Shown here: piece after piece, positions 1 to 9,252 of the stretch
How the letters are laid out: each line of letters opens with the position of its first letter
How positions within the stretch are numbered: position 1 is the stretch's first letter
Origin: JAJEBT01 sp965214975
GTDB lineage: Bacteria > Pseudomonadota > Alphaproteobacteria > MPNO01 > UBA830
Direction: 5' to 3'
Length of the DNA stretch: 64,000 nucleotides
NCBI GenBank assembly: GCA_965214975.1
Contig: OZ244055.1
Coordinates: forward strand, 1,860,001-1,924,000
The notes under the pieces: generated by a model
Databases searched by the model: none
The model's input: the letters and a program-made list of their open reading frames with translations, nothing else
Told to the model about the DNA's origin: nothing
Program-made: the position numbers and the translations under genes

Positions 1-59
1 GCGCCGGTCAAGGTCGGCGGCGGATGCGATTCGCGCCCCGACGGGCTAAACATCCGCGC

Positions 60-302
60 ATGAAGGTGCATGTCCACGTCATGCTCAAGACCGGCGTTCT
101 CGACCCGCAGGGAAAGGCCGTGGAGCGCGCGCTGCACGGCCTCGGCTTTCCGGAGGTGGCGGAGGTCCGCCAGGGCAAGCGTTTCGAGATCGAGCTGCCC
201 GGGACCGACCCCGCCGCGGCGCGCCGCTCCGCGGCCGCGATGTGCGAGCGGCTGCTCGCCAACCCGGTGATCGAGGACTACGAGATCGACGTCGAGGCAT
301 GA
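60..302 (+). CDS. purS: Phosphoribosylformylglycinamidine synthase subunit PurS
   Basis: This 80-residue protein is the small dimeric subunit that bridges PurL and PurQ in the three-part FGAM synthase, step 4 of purine synthesis in the cytosol. It has the usual PurS length and pattern: MKVHVHVMLKTGVLDPQGKA at the start, a G-x-V-x-x-x-R-Q-G-K motif, and an acidic C-terminus after NPVIEDYEI. The ATG at 60 is preferred over an upstream in-frame ATG at 24, because PurS proteins begin directly with the first beta strand. Its stop overlaps the purQ start as ATGA, which implies translational coupling. Confidence 0.95.
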   Translation: MKVHVHVMLKTGVLDPQGKAVERALHGLGFPEVAEVRQGKRFEIELPGTDPAAARRSAAAMCERLLANPVIEDYEIDVEA

Positions 303-997
303 AGGCCGCGGTCATCGTGTTCCCGGGCTCGAACTGCGACCGCGACGCCCGCGTCGCGCTGCGCCGGAGCACGGGGCGGGAGCCGGCGATGCACTGGCAC
401 CGCGACCCCGAGCTGCCGAAGGTCGGGCTGGTCGTCGTCCCCGGCGGTTTCTCCTACGGCGACTACCTGCGCGCGGGAGCGATGGCGGCGCATTCGCCGG
501 CGATGCGCGAGGTGGCCGCCCGCGCCCGCGCGGGCGTGCCGGTCCTCGGGATCTGCAACGGTTTCCAGATCCTGATCGAGTGCGGCCTGCTGCCCGGCGC
601 CCTGATGCGCAACGCCGGCCTCAGATTCGTCTGCCGCGACGTCTTCGCGCGGGTCGAGACCGTCGACAGCGTCTTCACCCGCGGCTACCGCCCGAACCAG
701 GCGCTCCGCCTCCCCGTCGCCCACAACGAGGGCAACTACCACGCCGACGGCGCCGTGCTCGACGAGATCGAGGGCGAGGGGCGGGTCGCCTTCCGCTACT
801 GCGGCGCCGACGGCGCGGACGACGGCGCCGGCAACCCCAACGGCTCGGCCCGCGGCATCGCCGGCGTCCTCGGAGCCGGACGCAACGTGCTCGGCATGAT
901 GCCGCATCCGGAGCGGCGGATCGATCCGCTGCTCGGCGGCACCGACGGGCTGGCGATGTTCGACGCCCTCGCCGGCCTGCTGGAGCGGGCCGCCTGA
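299..997 (+). CDS. purQ: FGAM synthase glutaminase subunit PurQ
   Basis: This 232-residue class I glutamine amidotransferase supplies ammonia from glutamine to PurL. The catalytic Cys lies in GICNGFQIL and the His/Glu pair in MMPHPERR near the C-terminus. The start KAAVIVFPGSNCDRD and the PGGFSYGDYLRAGA oxyanion segment are typical of bacterial PurQ. It overlaps purS by 4 bp and ends 2 bp before purL, so the three subunits sit in one operon. Confidence 0.96.
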   Translation: MKAAVIVFPGSNCDRDARVALRRSTGREPAMHWHRDPELPKVGLVVVPGGFSYGDYLRAGAMAAHSPAMREVAARARAGVPVLGICNGFQILIECGLLPGALMRNAGLRFVCRDVFARVETVDSVFTRGYRPNQALRLPVAHNEGNYHADGAVLDEIEGEGRVAFRYCGADGADDGAGNPNGSARGIAGVLGAGRNVLGMMPHPERRIDPLLGGTDGLAMFDALAGLLERAA

Positions 998-999
998 AG

Positions 1000-3222
1000 A
1001 TGGCCGGGACCGCCGCCGACCACGGCCTGACGCCGGAGGAGAGCGCGCGCATCGCGGCGGTCCTGGGACGCGAGCCCAACCCGACCGAGCTCGGGATCTT
1101 CTCCGTCATGTGGTCGGAGCACTGCTCCTACAAGTCGTCGCGCGTCTGGCTGCGGAAGCTGCCGACCGAGGCGCCGTGGGTGATCGAGGGGCCGGGCGAG
1201 AACGCGGGCGCGATCGACATCGGCGACGGCCTCGCCTGCGTCTTCAAGATCGAGAGCCACAACCATCCGTCGTTCATCGAGCCGCGCGAGGGCGCCGCCA
1301 CCGGCGTCGGCGGCATCCTGCGGGACGTGTTCACGATGGGCGCCCGGCCGGTCGCCAACCTCAACGCGCTGCGCTTCGGATCCCCGGACCATCCGCTCAC
1401 GCGCCATTTCGTGAACGGCGTGGTCGAGGGCATCGGGGGCTACGGCAACTGCGTCGGCGTCCCGACGGTCGGGGGCGAGATGGGCTTCGACCCGGGCTAC
1501 GACGGGAACATCCTCGTCAACGCGATGACCGTGGGCATCGCCGAGAGCGGCGCGATCTTCCGCTCGGCGGCCGCGGGGCCCGGAAACGCCGTCGTCTACG
1601 TCGGATCGAGAACCGGCCGCGACGGAATCCACGGCGCCACCATGGCCTCGGCCGAATTCGGCGGGGACGCCGGCGAGAAGCGGCCGACCGTGCAGGTGGG
1701 CGACCCCTTCACGGAAAAGCTCCTTCTCGAGGCCTGCCTCGAGCTGATGGCGACCGGCAGCGTGGTCGCGATCCAGGACATGGGGGCGGCCGGGCTGACG
1801 TCGGCGTCGGTGGAGATGTCCGACAAGGGCGGCGTCGGCATCGCGCTCGACCTCGACCACGTCCCGGTCCGCGAGCCGGGCATGACCGCCTGCGAGATCA
1901 TGCTCTCGGAAAGCCAGGAACGCATGCTGATGGTTCTCGAGCCCGACCGCGAGCCGCTGGCCCGCGCCGTCTTCGCGAAGTGGGAGCTGGATTTCGCGGT
2001 CATCGGAACCGTGACCGACACCGGCCGGCTGGTGCTGAGGAAGGGCGGCGCGACCGCGGCCGACGTTCCGGTGGCGCCGCTTGTCGCTGAGGCCCCCGAA
2101 TACGCCCGCCCGCACCGGCGCCCGGCGCCGCGCGCGCCGCTCGCCGACCCCCTCGCCGGAATCGGTATCCCGGCGCCGGAGGCGCTCGAGCGGCTGGTGT
2201 CCTCGCCGGATCTCTGCTCGCGGCGCTGGGTCTGGGAACAGTACGACCACACCGTGATGGGCGACACCGTGGAGGGCCCCGGCGGCGACGCCGCGGTGGT
2301 CCGGATCCACGGAACCGGCCGCGGGCTCGCGGTGACCGTCGACTGCACACCGCGCTACTGCGCCGCCGACCCCGCCGAAGGGGGGCGCCAGGCCGTGGCG
2401 GAGGCCTGGCGCAACCTCACGGCGGCGGGCGCGCGGCCGCTTGCGGTCACCAACAACCTCAATTTCGGGAACCCCGAACGGCCCGAGATCATGGGGCAGT
2501 TCGCCGGATGCGTCGAGGGCATGGCCGAAGCCTGCAGGGCGCTCGACTTCCCGGTCGTTTCCGGCAACGTCTCGCTCTACAACGAGACCGCGGGCAAGGC
2601 CGTCCCCCCGACCCCCGTGATCGGCGGCGTGGGCGTGGTCGACGACCTCCGCACTGGCCTCTGCCGCCCGGCGATCGACGCGCCGGGCCGAACGCTCGCG
2701 GTGATCGGCGCCACCGCCGGGCATCTCGGATGCTCGATGCTCCGCCGCGTCGTCGCCGGCCGCGACGACGGCCCCCCGCCGCCGGTGGATCTCGCGGCCG
2801 AGAGAAGGAACGGCGATCTCGTGCGGAGACTCGTCGCCGGCGGGGTCGCGACCGCCTGCCACGACGTCTCGGACGGCGGCATCCTGGTCGCGGTCGCGGA
2901 GATGGCCATGGCCGGCGGCATCGGCGCCGGGATCGCGGTTCCCGACGGATCTCCGCCGCCGATGGCCTGGCTGTTCGGCGAGGACCAGGCCCGCTACGTG
3001 GTCGCGACCGCCGAACCCGAGCGCCTTCTCGCCGCCGCGGACGCCGCGGGGGTTCCGGCGGCGGCGGTCGGCCGGACCGGCGGTGACCGGTTGACCGTCG
3101 AGGGGCATGGCTCTATATCCTTGGGCGAGCTGCGCGACGGGCACGAGGGCTGGCTTCCGGCCTACATGGCTTCGGGCCTGCCCGGCGCCGCGCCATCGAC
3201 GAAAGCCACGCCGACAGGGTGA
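1000..3222 (+). CDS. purL: FGAM synthase large subunit PurL
   Basis: This 740-residue ATP-dependent synthetase converts FGAR to FGAM using ammonia channelled from PurQ. It is the short bacterial PurL, lacking the fused glutaminase of the enterobacterial form. The N-terminal SVMWSEHCSYKSS motif, the ESHNHPS nucleotide-binding motif and the DMGAAGLTS loop are all present, as are the second-half GNVSLYNET and CHDVSDGG signatures. The ATG at 1000 lies 2 bp after the purQ stop. The reading frame stays open well upstream, but that part is a shadow of purQ. Confidence 0.97.
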   Translation: MAGTAADHGLTPEESARIAAVLGREPNPTELGIFSVMWSEHCSYKSSRVWLRKLPTEAPWVIEGPGENAGAIDIGDGLACVFKIESHNHPSFIEPREGAATGVGGILRDVFTMGARPVANLNALRFGSPDHPLTRHFVNGVVEGIGGYGNCVGVPTVGGEMGFDPGYDGNILVNAMTVGIAESGAIFRSAAAGPGNAVVYVGSRTGRDGIHGATMASAEFGGDAGEKRPTVQVGDPFTEKLLLEACLELMATGSVVAIQDMGAAGLTSASVEMSDKGGVGIALDLDHVPVREPGMTACEIMLSESQERMLMVLEPDREPLARAVFAKWELDFAVIGTVTDTGRLVLRKGGATAADVPVAPLVAEAPEYARPHRRPAPRAPLADPLAGIGIPAPEALERLVSSPDLCSRRWVWEQYDHTVMGDTVEGPGGDAAVVRIHGTGRGLAVTVDCTPRYCAADPAEGGRQAVAEAWRNLTAAGARPLAVTNNLNFGNPERPEIMGQFAGCVEGMAEACRALDFPVVSGNVSLYNETAGKAVPPTPVIGGVGVVDDLRTGLCRPAIDAPGRTLAVIGATAGHLGCSMLRRVVAGRDDGPPPPVDLAAERRNGDLVRRLVAGGVATACHDVSDGGILVAVAEMAMAGGIGAGIAVPDGSPPPMAWLFGEDQARYVVATAEPERLLAAADAAGVPAAAVGRTGGDRLTVEGHGSISLGELRDGHEGWLPAYMASGLPGAAPSTKATPTG

Positions 3223-3228
3223 CGCGCC

Positions 3229-3471
3229 ATGCCGATGAACGCCGGGGAGATCGAACGCCTGATCAGGGAGAGCCTGCCGGATGCCGAGGTGACGATCCAG
3301 GATCTCGCCGGCGACGGCGACCACTACTCGGCGCTTGTCGTGTCCGGCGCCTTCAGGGGCAAGACCCGCGTGCAGCAGCACCAGATGGTGTACCGGGCTC
3401 TCGAGGGGCGCATGGGCGGCGAGCTTCACGCCCTGGCGCTCCAGACCGGCGCCCCGCAGACCGACGGCTGA
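3229..3471 (+). CDS. bolA: BolA family protein
   Basis: This 80-residue BolA-fold protein partners with monothiol glutaredoxins in Fe-S cluster sensing or transfer. The family signature is visible: DGDHYSALVVSGAFRGKTRV followed by a QHQMVY helix and a terminal LHALAL strand. It begins 6 bp after purL and is followed 28 bp later by a CGFS glutaredoxin. A second in-frame ATG lies two codons in. The conserved His in QHQMVY fits the BolA3/IbaG-type cluster ligand. Confidence 0.92.
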   Translation: MPMNAGEIERLIRESLPDAEVTIQDLAGDGDHYSALVVSGAFRGKTRVQQHQMVYRALEGRMGGELHALALQTGAPQTDG

Positions 3472-3499
3472 CGCGGCTTTCGCCAGGAGGAGACCGGCC

Positions 3500-3830
<331 letters not shown>

Positions 3831-3847
<17 letters not shown>

Positions 3848-4967
3848 GGCGGCGTCCGGCCTTCGGCGCGCCGCCGCCGTCCTCGCCGCGGGTCTCGCGG
3901 CGACGGCGTGCGACCAGAACGGCAACTTCTCCCAGTTCGAGGGCTTCGACGCCTGGTTCACGGCCAACCCCCCGGCGAGCCGGCCGCCGGCCACTGCCGA
4001 CCGGGAGCTTCTGCACCGCCACCGCCCGCGCCTGTTCGTCGGGCGCGACGCCCCGCCCCCCATCCGCTTCTACGAGGACTACATCGCGCACGGCAGGCTC
4101 GTGGACGGCAACGGCCGGCCGGTCTCCGGCCGGGTGACGCGGGAGATCCTCAACGCCCACCGGAACGATCCGCTGGCGGTCTTCGAGCACCGGGACTCCG
4201 GGGCCCCGTCCCGGCCGGCGCTCTACGGGCGCGTCGACCGCGAGCGCTTCGTCCTGGCCGGACGCGAACGCCGTTTCACGTTCCTGACCTGGAACGCGGT
4301 GTTCCGGGTGTCCGGCATCGGCGCCGGCATCGACCGGCTGCAGGGCCTGCTGCTCGCGGCCGCCGGGGATCTCGACGACTGGCACCAGCTCGACCACTAC
4401 ACGGCGGTCACGCTCGCCCTCGACGAGGGGAACCGTCCGGTCGCCGTGTCGTTCCAGCAGCACAACTACCGCCGGACCGGCGTGTTCGGCGCCGACCTGC
4501 CGTGGCCCGAGGACGGGCGGGTGGCCGTCGACGTCGCGCTCCGCTCGAACGAGTTCTACCGTCACGCACCGGGGCGCACGCGGCGCCGGGCCGTGGGGTT
4601 TCTGTCCGGGAGCAACGTCGCCTATCTGGTGACCGGGGCCGACCGTCCCTTCCGCGTCGCGGACGACATCACCGATCCGGAGCGCGAGGTCGACTACGAG
4701 CTCCGTTTTCTGCCGCCGTCCGACGCCTTCTACACCTTCAAGGGCTATCTCGGCGAACGGCGCCTTCTGCCCGGGAGGTCGGGGCCTCCGGGAGCCGACT
4801 ACAACACCCTGCCGCGTTTCAAGCAGCTGCACCGGCAGATGGCGCTCTTCCACTGGCGGGACGGAGACTCCGACTACGTGAGGTGGTTCCGCGCCGGAAC
4901 CGACGGGCTGAGACGGCTGGAAGAGCGCTTCTCCCGCCTGATTGAACCCCGGGCGGAATCGGAGTAG
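3831..4967 (+). CDS. Putative lipoprotein of unknown function
   Basis: This 378-residue protein starts with a lipoprotein signal: a basic N-region (GLRRA), a hydrophobic AVLAAGLA stretch and an LAATAC lipobox with Cys near residue 27. It should therefore be lipid-anchored to the outside of the inner membrane or to the outer membrane. The TTG at 3831 lies inside grxD; no ATG is available before the lipobox. The mature part is rich in charged and aromatic residues, with motifs such as RFYEDYIAHGRLVDG and FLTWNAVFRVSG. I do not recognise the family. It lies in line with grxD and bcp. Confidence 0.75.
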
Positions 4968-5001
4968 ACGGACGGGTGGCGAACCCGGAAGGAGAACTCG
5001 C

Positions 5002-5472
5002 ATGACGGCACGGCCGACGACCGGCAGGAAGGTGCCGGACTTCACGCTTCCGTCGGACGGAGGCGGACAGATCCGCCTTTCGGAACTGCGGGGCAGGAAG
5101 GTGGTGCTCTACTTCTATCCGAAGGACGACACCACGGGATGCACCAGGGAGGCCTGCGCCTTCCGCGAGGCCGCGGCCGCCTTCAGGGAGACCAACGCCG
5201 AGATCCTCGGCGTCTCCAGGGACAGCGTGGCCAGGCACGACAGGTTCAAGGCCAAGCACGACCTCCCGTTCACGCTGCTTTCGGACGAGGACGCGAAGAC
5301 CTGCGGGATCTGGGGCACGTGGGTCGAGAAGTCCATGTACGGGCGGAAGTACATGGGCATCGACCGTTCGACCTTCCTGATCGACGAAACCGGCACGCTT
5401 CGACGCGAATGGCGCAAGGTCAGGATTCCGGGCCATGTCGAGCAGGTTCTGGAGGCCGCGCGGGAACTCTGA
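5002..5472 (+). CDS. bcp: Thioredoxin-dependent peroxiredoxin, Bcp/PrxQ type
   Basis: This 156-residue cytosolic peroxidase reduces hydroperoxides with thioredoxin. The peroxidatic Cys is in DDTTGCTREACAFR, with a second Cys five residues later as in PrxQ. The FYPKDDTTGCT core and LSDEDAKTCGIWG segment are typical of Bcp. The start at 5002 has a GGAAGGAGA ribosome site just upstream and the usual N-terminus (PDFTLPSDGG). Confidence 0.95.
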   Translation: MTARPTTGRKVPDFTLPSDGGGQIRLSELRGRKVVLYFYPKDDTTGCTREACAFREAAAAFRETNAEILGVSRDSVARHDRFKAKHDLPFTLLSDEDAKTCGIWGTWVEKSMYGRKYMGIDRSTFLIDETGTLRREWRKVRIPGHVEQVLEAAREL

Positions 5473-5693
5473 CGGCGCGTTTCCGCCGCCGGGCCGACCG
5501 GGTTCGCGCGCCCGCGGGCGGCCGGTTCCGAACGGGCGCACGCGCTCGCCCGCCGTCACCGCGGCTCGACCCGCCCGCGGGTCGTCCGCGTGGCGCCCCG
5601 CCACGGCCGGCGGTCGATGTCCCCGCCTGCCGGTGACGCCGGATGTCGACCGCGGGAAACCGGCCCGCTGCCGGCGCACCGGTCGGCAATCCC

Positions 5694-5721
5694 TTGACAT
5701 CGGACCAACAACGCGCATGAT
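5694..5721 (+). promoter_or_regulatory. Predicted sigma-70 promoter of the hydroxylase/NlpC unit
   Basis: TTGACA at 5694-5699 is followed after 16 bp by CATGAT at 5716-5721. It lies in the 314-bp gap between bcp and the hydroxylase gene, which otherwise shows no gene. The leader to the ATG at 5787 would be about 60 nt. Confidence 0.55.
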
Positions 5722-5786
5722 CCTTGTCGTTACGGAGGGGAGGAAGTGTTCCCGCTCCGCATGGGCGGGGAAAGGACAGCGTTCCC

Positions 5787-6284
5787 ATGGGCGACAAGCC
5801 GGGCTTCCTTGACACTGCGGACTTTCCCTTCGCGGCGGAGCTCGAGGCCGGCGCGCCGGTGATCAGGGGCGAGCTCGACGCGTTGCTGGAGGACGACCCT
5901 TTTTCGCCCTGGCCGGAAAGGGAGCTGTACGGCCAGGGCTGGGATGTCTTCGGCTTCTACTTCTTCGGGAACAAGATCGCTGACAACTGCTCGAAGTGTC
6001 CGCGGACGACGGATTTCGTCGAGGAAGTGCCCAACCTCACCACGGCCGGTTTCTCCCGCCTGGCGCCCAACACCCGCATCGTTCCCCATGTCGGCTACAC
6101 CGACACGGTTCTGAGGTGTCATCTCGGACTGATCGCACCGCCCGACTGCGCGCTCAGGGTTGGCGGGGAAACAAGGCGCTGGAAGGAGAACACGTGCCTG
6201 ATTTTCGACGACACGGTCGAGCACGAGGCGTGGAACGAGTCCGGGGAGGACCGGGTCGTTCTTCTCCTGGACTTCAGGAAGTAG
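5787..6284 (+). CDS. Aspartyl/asparaginyl beta-hydroxylase family protein
   Basis: This 165-residue Fe(II)/2-oxoglutarate-dependent dioxygenase is of the Asp/Asn hydroxylase fold (PF05118). The C-terminal half shows the family pattern: IVPHVGYTDTVLRCHLGL, LRVGGETRRWKENTC, then FDDTVEHEAWN and RVVLLLDF. The two metal His are in PHVG and VEHEAWN, with the usual His-x-Gly replacing the His-x-Asp of other dioxygenases. ATG 5787 begins the conserved part. The next gene starts 10 bp later, so the two form a unit. Its substrate is not shown; a neighbouring RiPP peptide or a membrane lipid (LpxO-like) are both possible. Confidence 0.88.
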   Translation: MGDKPGFLDTADFPFAAELEAGAPVIRGELDALLEDDPFSPWPERELYGQGWDVFGFYFFGNKIADNCSKCPRTTDFVEEVPNLTTAGFSRLAPNTRIVPHVGYTDTVLRCHLGLIAPPDCALRVGGETRRWKENTCLIFDDTVEHEAWNESGEDRVVLLLDFRK

Positions 6285-6294
6285 GCGTCGTCGG

Positions 6295-7056
6295 ATGTTC
6301 GAGGACGCGAAAGAGGCGATGAACGCCCACGCCATGCGCGCGTATCCGGAACCCGCGTGCGGCGCGATCTGCAACCCCGAGGCGCCCGCCTATTTTCCTG
6401 TGGACGATGTCGCCGACCGCTCGCGCGCGGGTTTCCGCATCGAGAGGCAGGCGCTGGAGCCGCTGGAGGAGGCGCACGGCGCCTTGCAGGCGCTCGTGAT
6501 TTCCCATCCGTCGGCGGTCGGCGAGGAGGCCGAGATACTCCTGTTCACGCCGAGCTCGTCGGAAATGCGCGCGCAACTCGCCCTTGCCGTGCCGTTCGGC
6601 GTCGCGGTGTGCGACGGAAAAAAGGCCTATCCGCCGTTCTGGTTCGGCGACCAATGTCCCATACCGCCCCTGACGGCCCGGCCGTTCCGGCACGGGGTGA
6701 CGGATTGCTACTCGCTCATCCGGGACTGGTACCGGCAGAACCGGAACGTTTCGCTGCCGGAATTCCCGCGCGACTGGAACTGGTGGGCGGAGGGTCTGGA
6801 TCTGTACGGCACCGGGTTCGAACAAGCCGGCTTTCACGCCATCGATGCGGCGGACGCCCGTGAAGGGGACTCGGTCCTGTTCCGCATGCGGTCCGACGTG
6901 CCCAACCACGGTGGCGTGGTGCTGGACGACGGGTGGATGCTGCATCATCCGGCGTCACTGGTTCCCTACGACATCTTCCGGGTGAGTCTTCGCCAGCCCA
7001 TGGACCGCTGGAAGCGTCACGCGACCCACTGGCTGAGACGTGAACCCGACGCCTGA
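6295..7056 (+). CDS. Phage tail K-like protein: MPN (JAMM-like) plus NlpC/P60 domains
   Basis: The 253-residue protein resembles the lambda tail assembly protein K family. Residues 1-105 resemble an MPN/JAMM domain (AYPEPACGAI, then VISHPS and TPSSSEM), but the first His of the HxHP motif is Ile and the final Asp is Glu, so metalloprotease activity is doubtful. Residues about 135-240 are an NlpC/P60 cysteine peptidase domain with catalytic Cys in TDCYSLIRDWY and His in PNHGGVV. No other tail genes are present. It follows the hydroxylase by 10 bp and faces the RiPP cluster, which lacks a peptidase of its own. A role there is inference only. Confidence 0.75.
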   Translation: MFEDAKEAMNAHAMRAYPEPACGAICNPEAPAYFPVDDVADRSRAGFRIERQALEPLEEAHGALQALVISHPSAVGEEAEILLFTPSSSEMRAQLALAVPFGVAVCDGKKAYPPFWFGDQCPIPPLTARPFRHGVTDCYSLIRDWYRQNRNVSLPEFPRDWNWWAEGLDLYGTGFEQAGFHAIDAADAREGDSVLFRMRSDVPNHGGVVLDDGWMLHHPASLVPYDIFRVSLRQPMDRWKRHATHWLRREPDA

Positions 7057-7566
7057 ACCCGGCTTCCCCGGCGGATACCGGTCCAGGTCGTTGCGGCAGC
7101 TTGCCGCACTGCCGTTTCCGGAGATCGCGCACCGGATACGCCACCGGCGCGCGCCGAGCGGGTCGCGGGCTTGGCGCTGCAGCTTTGTCGGTTTGGTGGC
7201 CAGGTCGAAGGGCGGAGTCCCGGCAGGTTCCGGCTGAACGCGGTTTCCGGCGATGGTCGCCGGATCGCCGGGGAGCGCGCGGAAACCGTGCGCCCGCATT
7301 CCGTCCGGTTTGGTGGCGGCTTCCGCCGCGCGGCCGGCGAGGGCCTTGCCGGCGCGACGGCAGAGGAACGGGCGGCATCGGCGGGGCCGGGTCGTCCTCG
7401 TGGAACAGGATGGGCGCGAGCTTCCGGCGCATGTGCCACCGGATCCGTGAAATCCCTCATGTCCCGACGCTCGGCGAAATCGGACCTGGGCGGTCACGGA
7501 CCGCCATTCAGGCGCTCTCGGCCACCTGCCTCGCTCTCCCGTCCCCGGTTGTCGAACGGGCGAGAC
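7057..7566. other. Gene-free stretch between convergent units
   Basis: This 510-bp region separates the plus-strand NlpC gene from the end of the minus-strand precursor array. The open frames here are Arg-rich, match nothing and have no sensible start. I see no strong hairpin with a T-tract. Confidence 0.5.
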
Positions 7567-7959
7567 TCAGCTTGCGCTGCCCGCGGTGGCCGCGGAGCCC
7601 GCCGTGGAAACGGACGACGGGGAGCTTGAACACCCGAACGAACTGGCACTGCCGACGGAGCCGGCGCTGCCGGCCGACTTGCCACCCGCCACCATGGCCA
7701 GCGACTCGTCCGACAGCACGACATTCGGGTCGGGCGGCAGGACCACATGGAAGGTCTCCGCCGTGTTGGCCACCACACGGGCCTCGATGCCCGGCGGCAA
7801 CGCGATCCCAAGCTCCGACAGAAAGTCCGCGACTTCGCCGTCCTCGATCCGCAGCCGCAATGCCGCGTCGTCTCTGTAGCGCTCGGCGAGACTTCCAAAA
7901 GCGGGAGCGCGAAGCTTCACCTTCTCGATCTGTTCCGGCGTGATTGTCGGTGGTTGCAT
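7567..7959 (-). CDS. NHLP-leader RiPP precursor 1 (Ser-rich core, one Cys)
   Basis: This 130-residue precursor has a nitrile-hydratase-alpha-like leader of about 93 residues. Family marks are RYRDDAALRLRIEDGEVADF, GIALPPGIEARVVANTAETF and HVVLPPDPN, ending in SDESLAMVAGG, a double-Gly cleavage site. The 37-residue core holds 15 Ser, 2 Thr and one Cys (SSFGCSSSPSS), and ends in AATAGSAS. Most Ser/Thr follow Gly, Ala or Ser. It is the last gene of the minus-strand array, 40 bp after precursor 2. The family, TIGR03793-like, is recognised from the leader; the final product is inferred. Confidence 0.9.
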   Translation of the reverse strand: MQPPTITPEQIEKVKLRAPAFGSLAERYRDDAALRLRIEDGEVADFLSELGIALPPGIEARVVANTAETFHVVLPPDPNVVLSDESLAMVAGGKSAGSAGSVGSASSFGCSSSPSSVSTAGSAATAGSAS

Positions 7960-7999
7960 CTTGGGTCTCCTTTCGTCATCGGCAGTGAGCAGGCGAGAC

Positions 8000-8392
8000 T
8001 CAGCTTGCGCTGCCCGCGGTGCCCGCGGTGCCCGCCGTGGAAACGGACGAGGCGAGACACGCACACGCCAGCGTTCCGGCCGTTCCGACACTGGCGGCGC
8101 TGCCGGCCGACTTGCCGCCCGCCACCGCGGACAGCGATTCGTCCGACAGCTTGGCATTGGGATCGGGCGGCAGAACCACATGATAGGTGTCGGCCGTGTT
8201 GGCCACCACACGGGCCTCGATGCCCGGCGGCAACGCGATCCCGATCTCCGACAGAAAGTCCGCGACTTCGCCGTCCTCGACCTGCGACCGCAATGCCGCG
8301 TCATCCCTGTACCGCGCGGCGAGCGCCTCGTAGGCAGGAACGCGAAGCTTCAGTTTCTCGACCTCTTCCGGCGTGATTGTCAGTGGTTGCAT
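8000..8392 (-). CDS. NHLP-leader RiPP precursor 2 (core with CAC)
   Basis: This 130-residue NHLP precursor is closely related to precursor 1. The leader ends in SDESLSAVAGG. The 37-residue core has 8 Ser, 5 Thr and two Cys in LACACLASS, then four Gly/Ala-Thr or Gly-Ser steps (STAGTAGTAGSAS). It is the only intact core with two cysteines, so it is the best candidate for thiazole or lanthionine formation. The start MQPLTITPEE is shared with the other precursors. The coreless leader gene lies 117 bp upstream. Confidence 0.9.
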   Translation of the reverse strand: MQPLTITPEEVEKLKLRVPAYEALAARYRDDAALRSQVEDGEVADFLSEIGIALPPGIEARVVANTADTYHVVLPPDPNAKLSDESLSAVAGGKSAGSAASVGTAGTLACACLASSVSTAGTAGTAGSAS

Positions 8393-8509
8393 CGGTTGGA
8401 TCTCCTTGCGCCTCTTTCAGGGGGCACGGACGCGTCCGTGCCCCCGATGCCTGCACCTTCTCTCTCTGCCGGCCCGGACGGGCTGGTCCGGGTCGGCCGC
8501 GTTCCGGTC

Positions 8510-8764
8510 TCACCGCATCGGGGCGGGGAGAACGATGTGCAGAAGGTGCTCGGTGTTGAACAGCAGCTTGACCTTCGCATCCCCCGGAATGTCGAACCCT
8601 TCGCGCTTGAGCACCTCGGTGGGGCTGGCGTCCATCTCCGCCTTGAAATCGGGGTCGCCGTAGTACTTCGCCACCACGTCGGCGTAGATCTGCTGGTTGC
8701 GCGCTACCTGCTCCGGGGTCAGGTTCTCCATCAACGCGTCAAGATCGGAACTCGTCTCGGCCAT
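8510..8764 (-). CDS. Coreless NHLP-like leader protein, copy A
   Basis: This 84-residue protein matches the nitrile-hydratase-type leader fold (YYGDPDFKAEMDASPTEVLK, GFDIPGDAKVKLLFNTEHLL, HIVLPAP) but stops two residues after that strand. It has no double-Gly site and no core. A copy at 17193-17447 differs at one residue (AEM versus AET). Retention of two near-identical full-length copies suggests a function, for example as a leader mimic or an escort for the modifying enzymes. Decayed precursor is the alternative. Confidence 0.85.
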   Translation of the reverse strand: MAETSSDLDALMENLTPEQVARNQQIYADVVAKYYGDPDFKAEMDASPTEVLKREGFDIPGDAKVKLLFNTEHLLHIVLPAPMR

Positions 8765-8804
8765 CTCCTCGCTCTCCTGTTCCTGGTTGTGAAACCGGCG
8801 GCAC

Positions 8805-9200
8805 TCAGCTCACGCTGCCCGCCGAGCCGGCGGAACTCGCGCTGCTGACCGTGCCGTAGGTCGTGCTGGCGGTGCCGACGGAGCCGACGGTGCCGGCGGT
8901 GCCCGCGCTGCCGGCCGACTTGCCGCCCGCCACCGCGGCCAGCGACTCGTCCGCCAGCATCACATTCGGGTCCGGCGGCAGGACCACGTGGAAGGTCTCC
9001 GCCGTGTTGACCACGATCCGCGCGCTGACGCCCGAAGGCACCGAAACGCCTATGTCCGGCAGCACGTCCTCCACGTCGCCGCCGTCGATCCGCGACCGCA
9101 GGTCCGGATCGGCCCGGTACCGCTCGGCGAGCTTGTCGAGAAGGGGAACGCGGAGCTTGGCACTCTCGAACTTTTCCAAATCTAACGTCTTGGCTTCCAT
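8805..9200 (-). CDS. NHLP-leader RiPP precursor 4 (Ser/Thr-Gly core, no Cys)
   Basis: This 131-residue precursor has a leader to SLAAVAGG and a 38-residue core. The core has 11 Ser and 6 Thr, one Tyr (STTYGTVSS) and no Cys. Gly/Ala-Ser/Thr steps recur nearly every third residue. Its N-terminus (MEAKTLDLEKFE) differs from the MQP starts of its neighbours. A damaged copy of this gene is at 17488-17915. It lies 40 bp upstream of the coreless leader gene in the same transcript direction. Confidence 0.9.
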   Translation of the reverse strand: MEAKTLDLEKFESAKLRVPLLDKLAERYRADPDLRSRIDGGDVEDVLPDIGVSVPSGVSARIVVNTAETFHVVLPPDPNVMLADESLAAVAGGKSAGSAGTAGTVGSVGTASTTYGTVSSASSAGSAGSVS

Positions 9201-9252
9201 TGGTCGATCCTCCCGTTGTCCCGAACCCGGGTCGCTGCACGAAAACCGCCGG

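Noticed and set aside
2..49. Possible tail of an upstream gene ending at TAA 47-49
   Set aside because: Only 15 codons are visible in that frame and they match nothing recognisable, so no gene is called.
6295..7056. Prophage call
   Set aside because: Only one tail-K-like gene is present, without other structural, integrase or lysis genes nearby.
8510..8764. Nitrile hydratase alpha subunit
   Set aside because: The fold similarity is to the leader-like part only. At 84 residues it lacks the metal-binding Cys motif and any beta-subunit partner.
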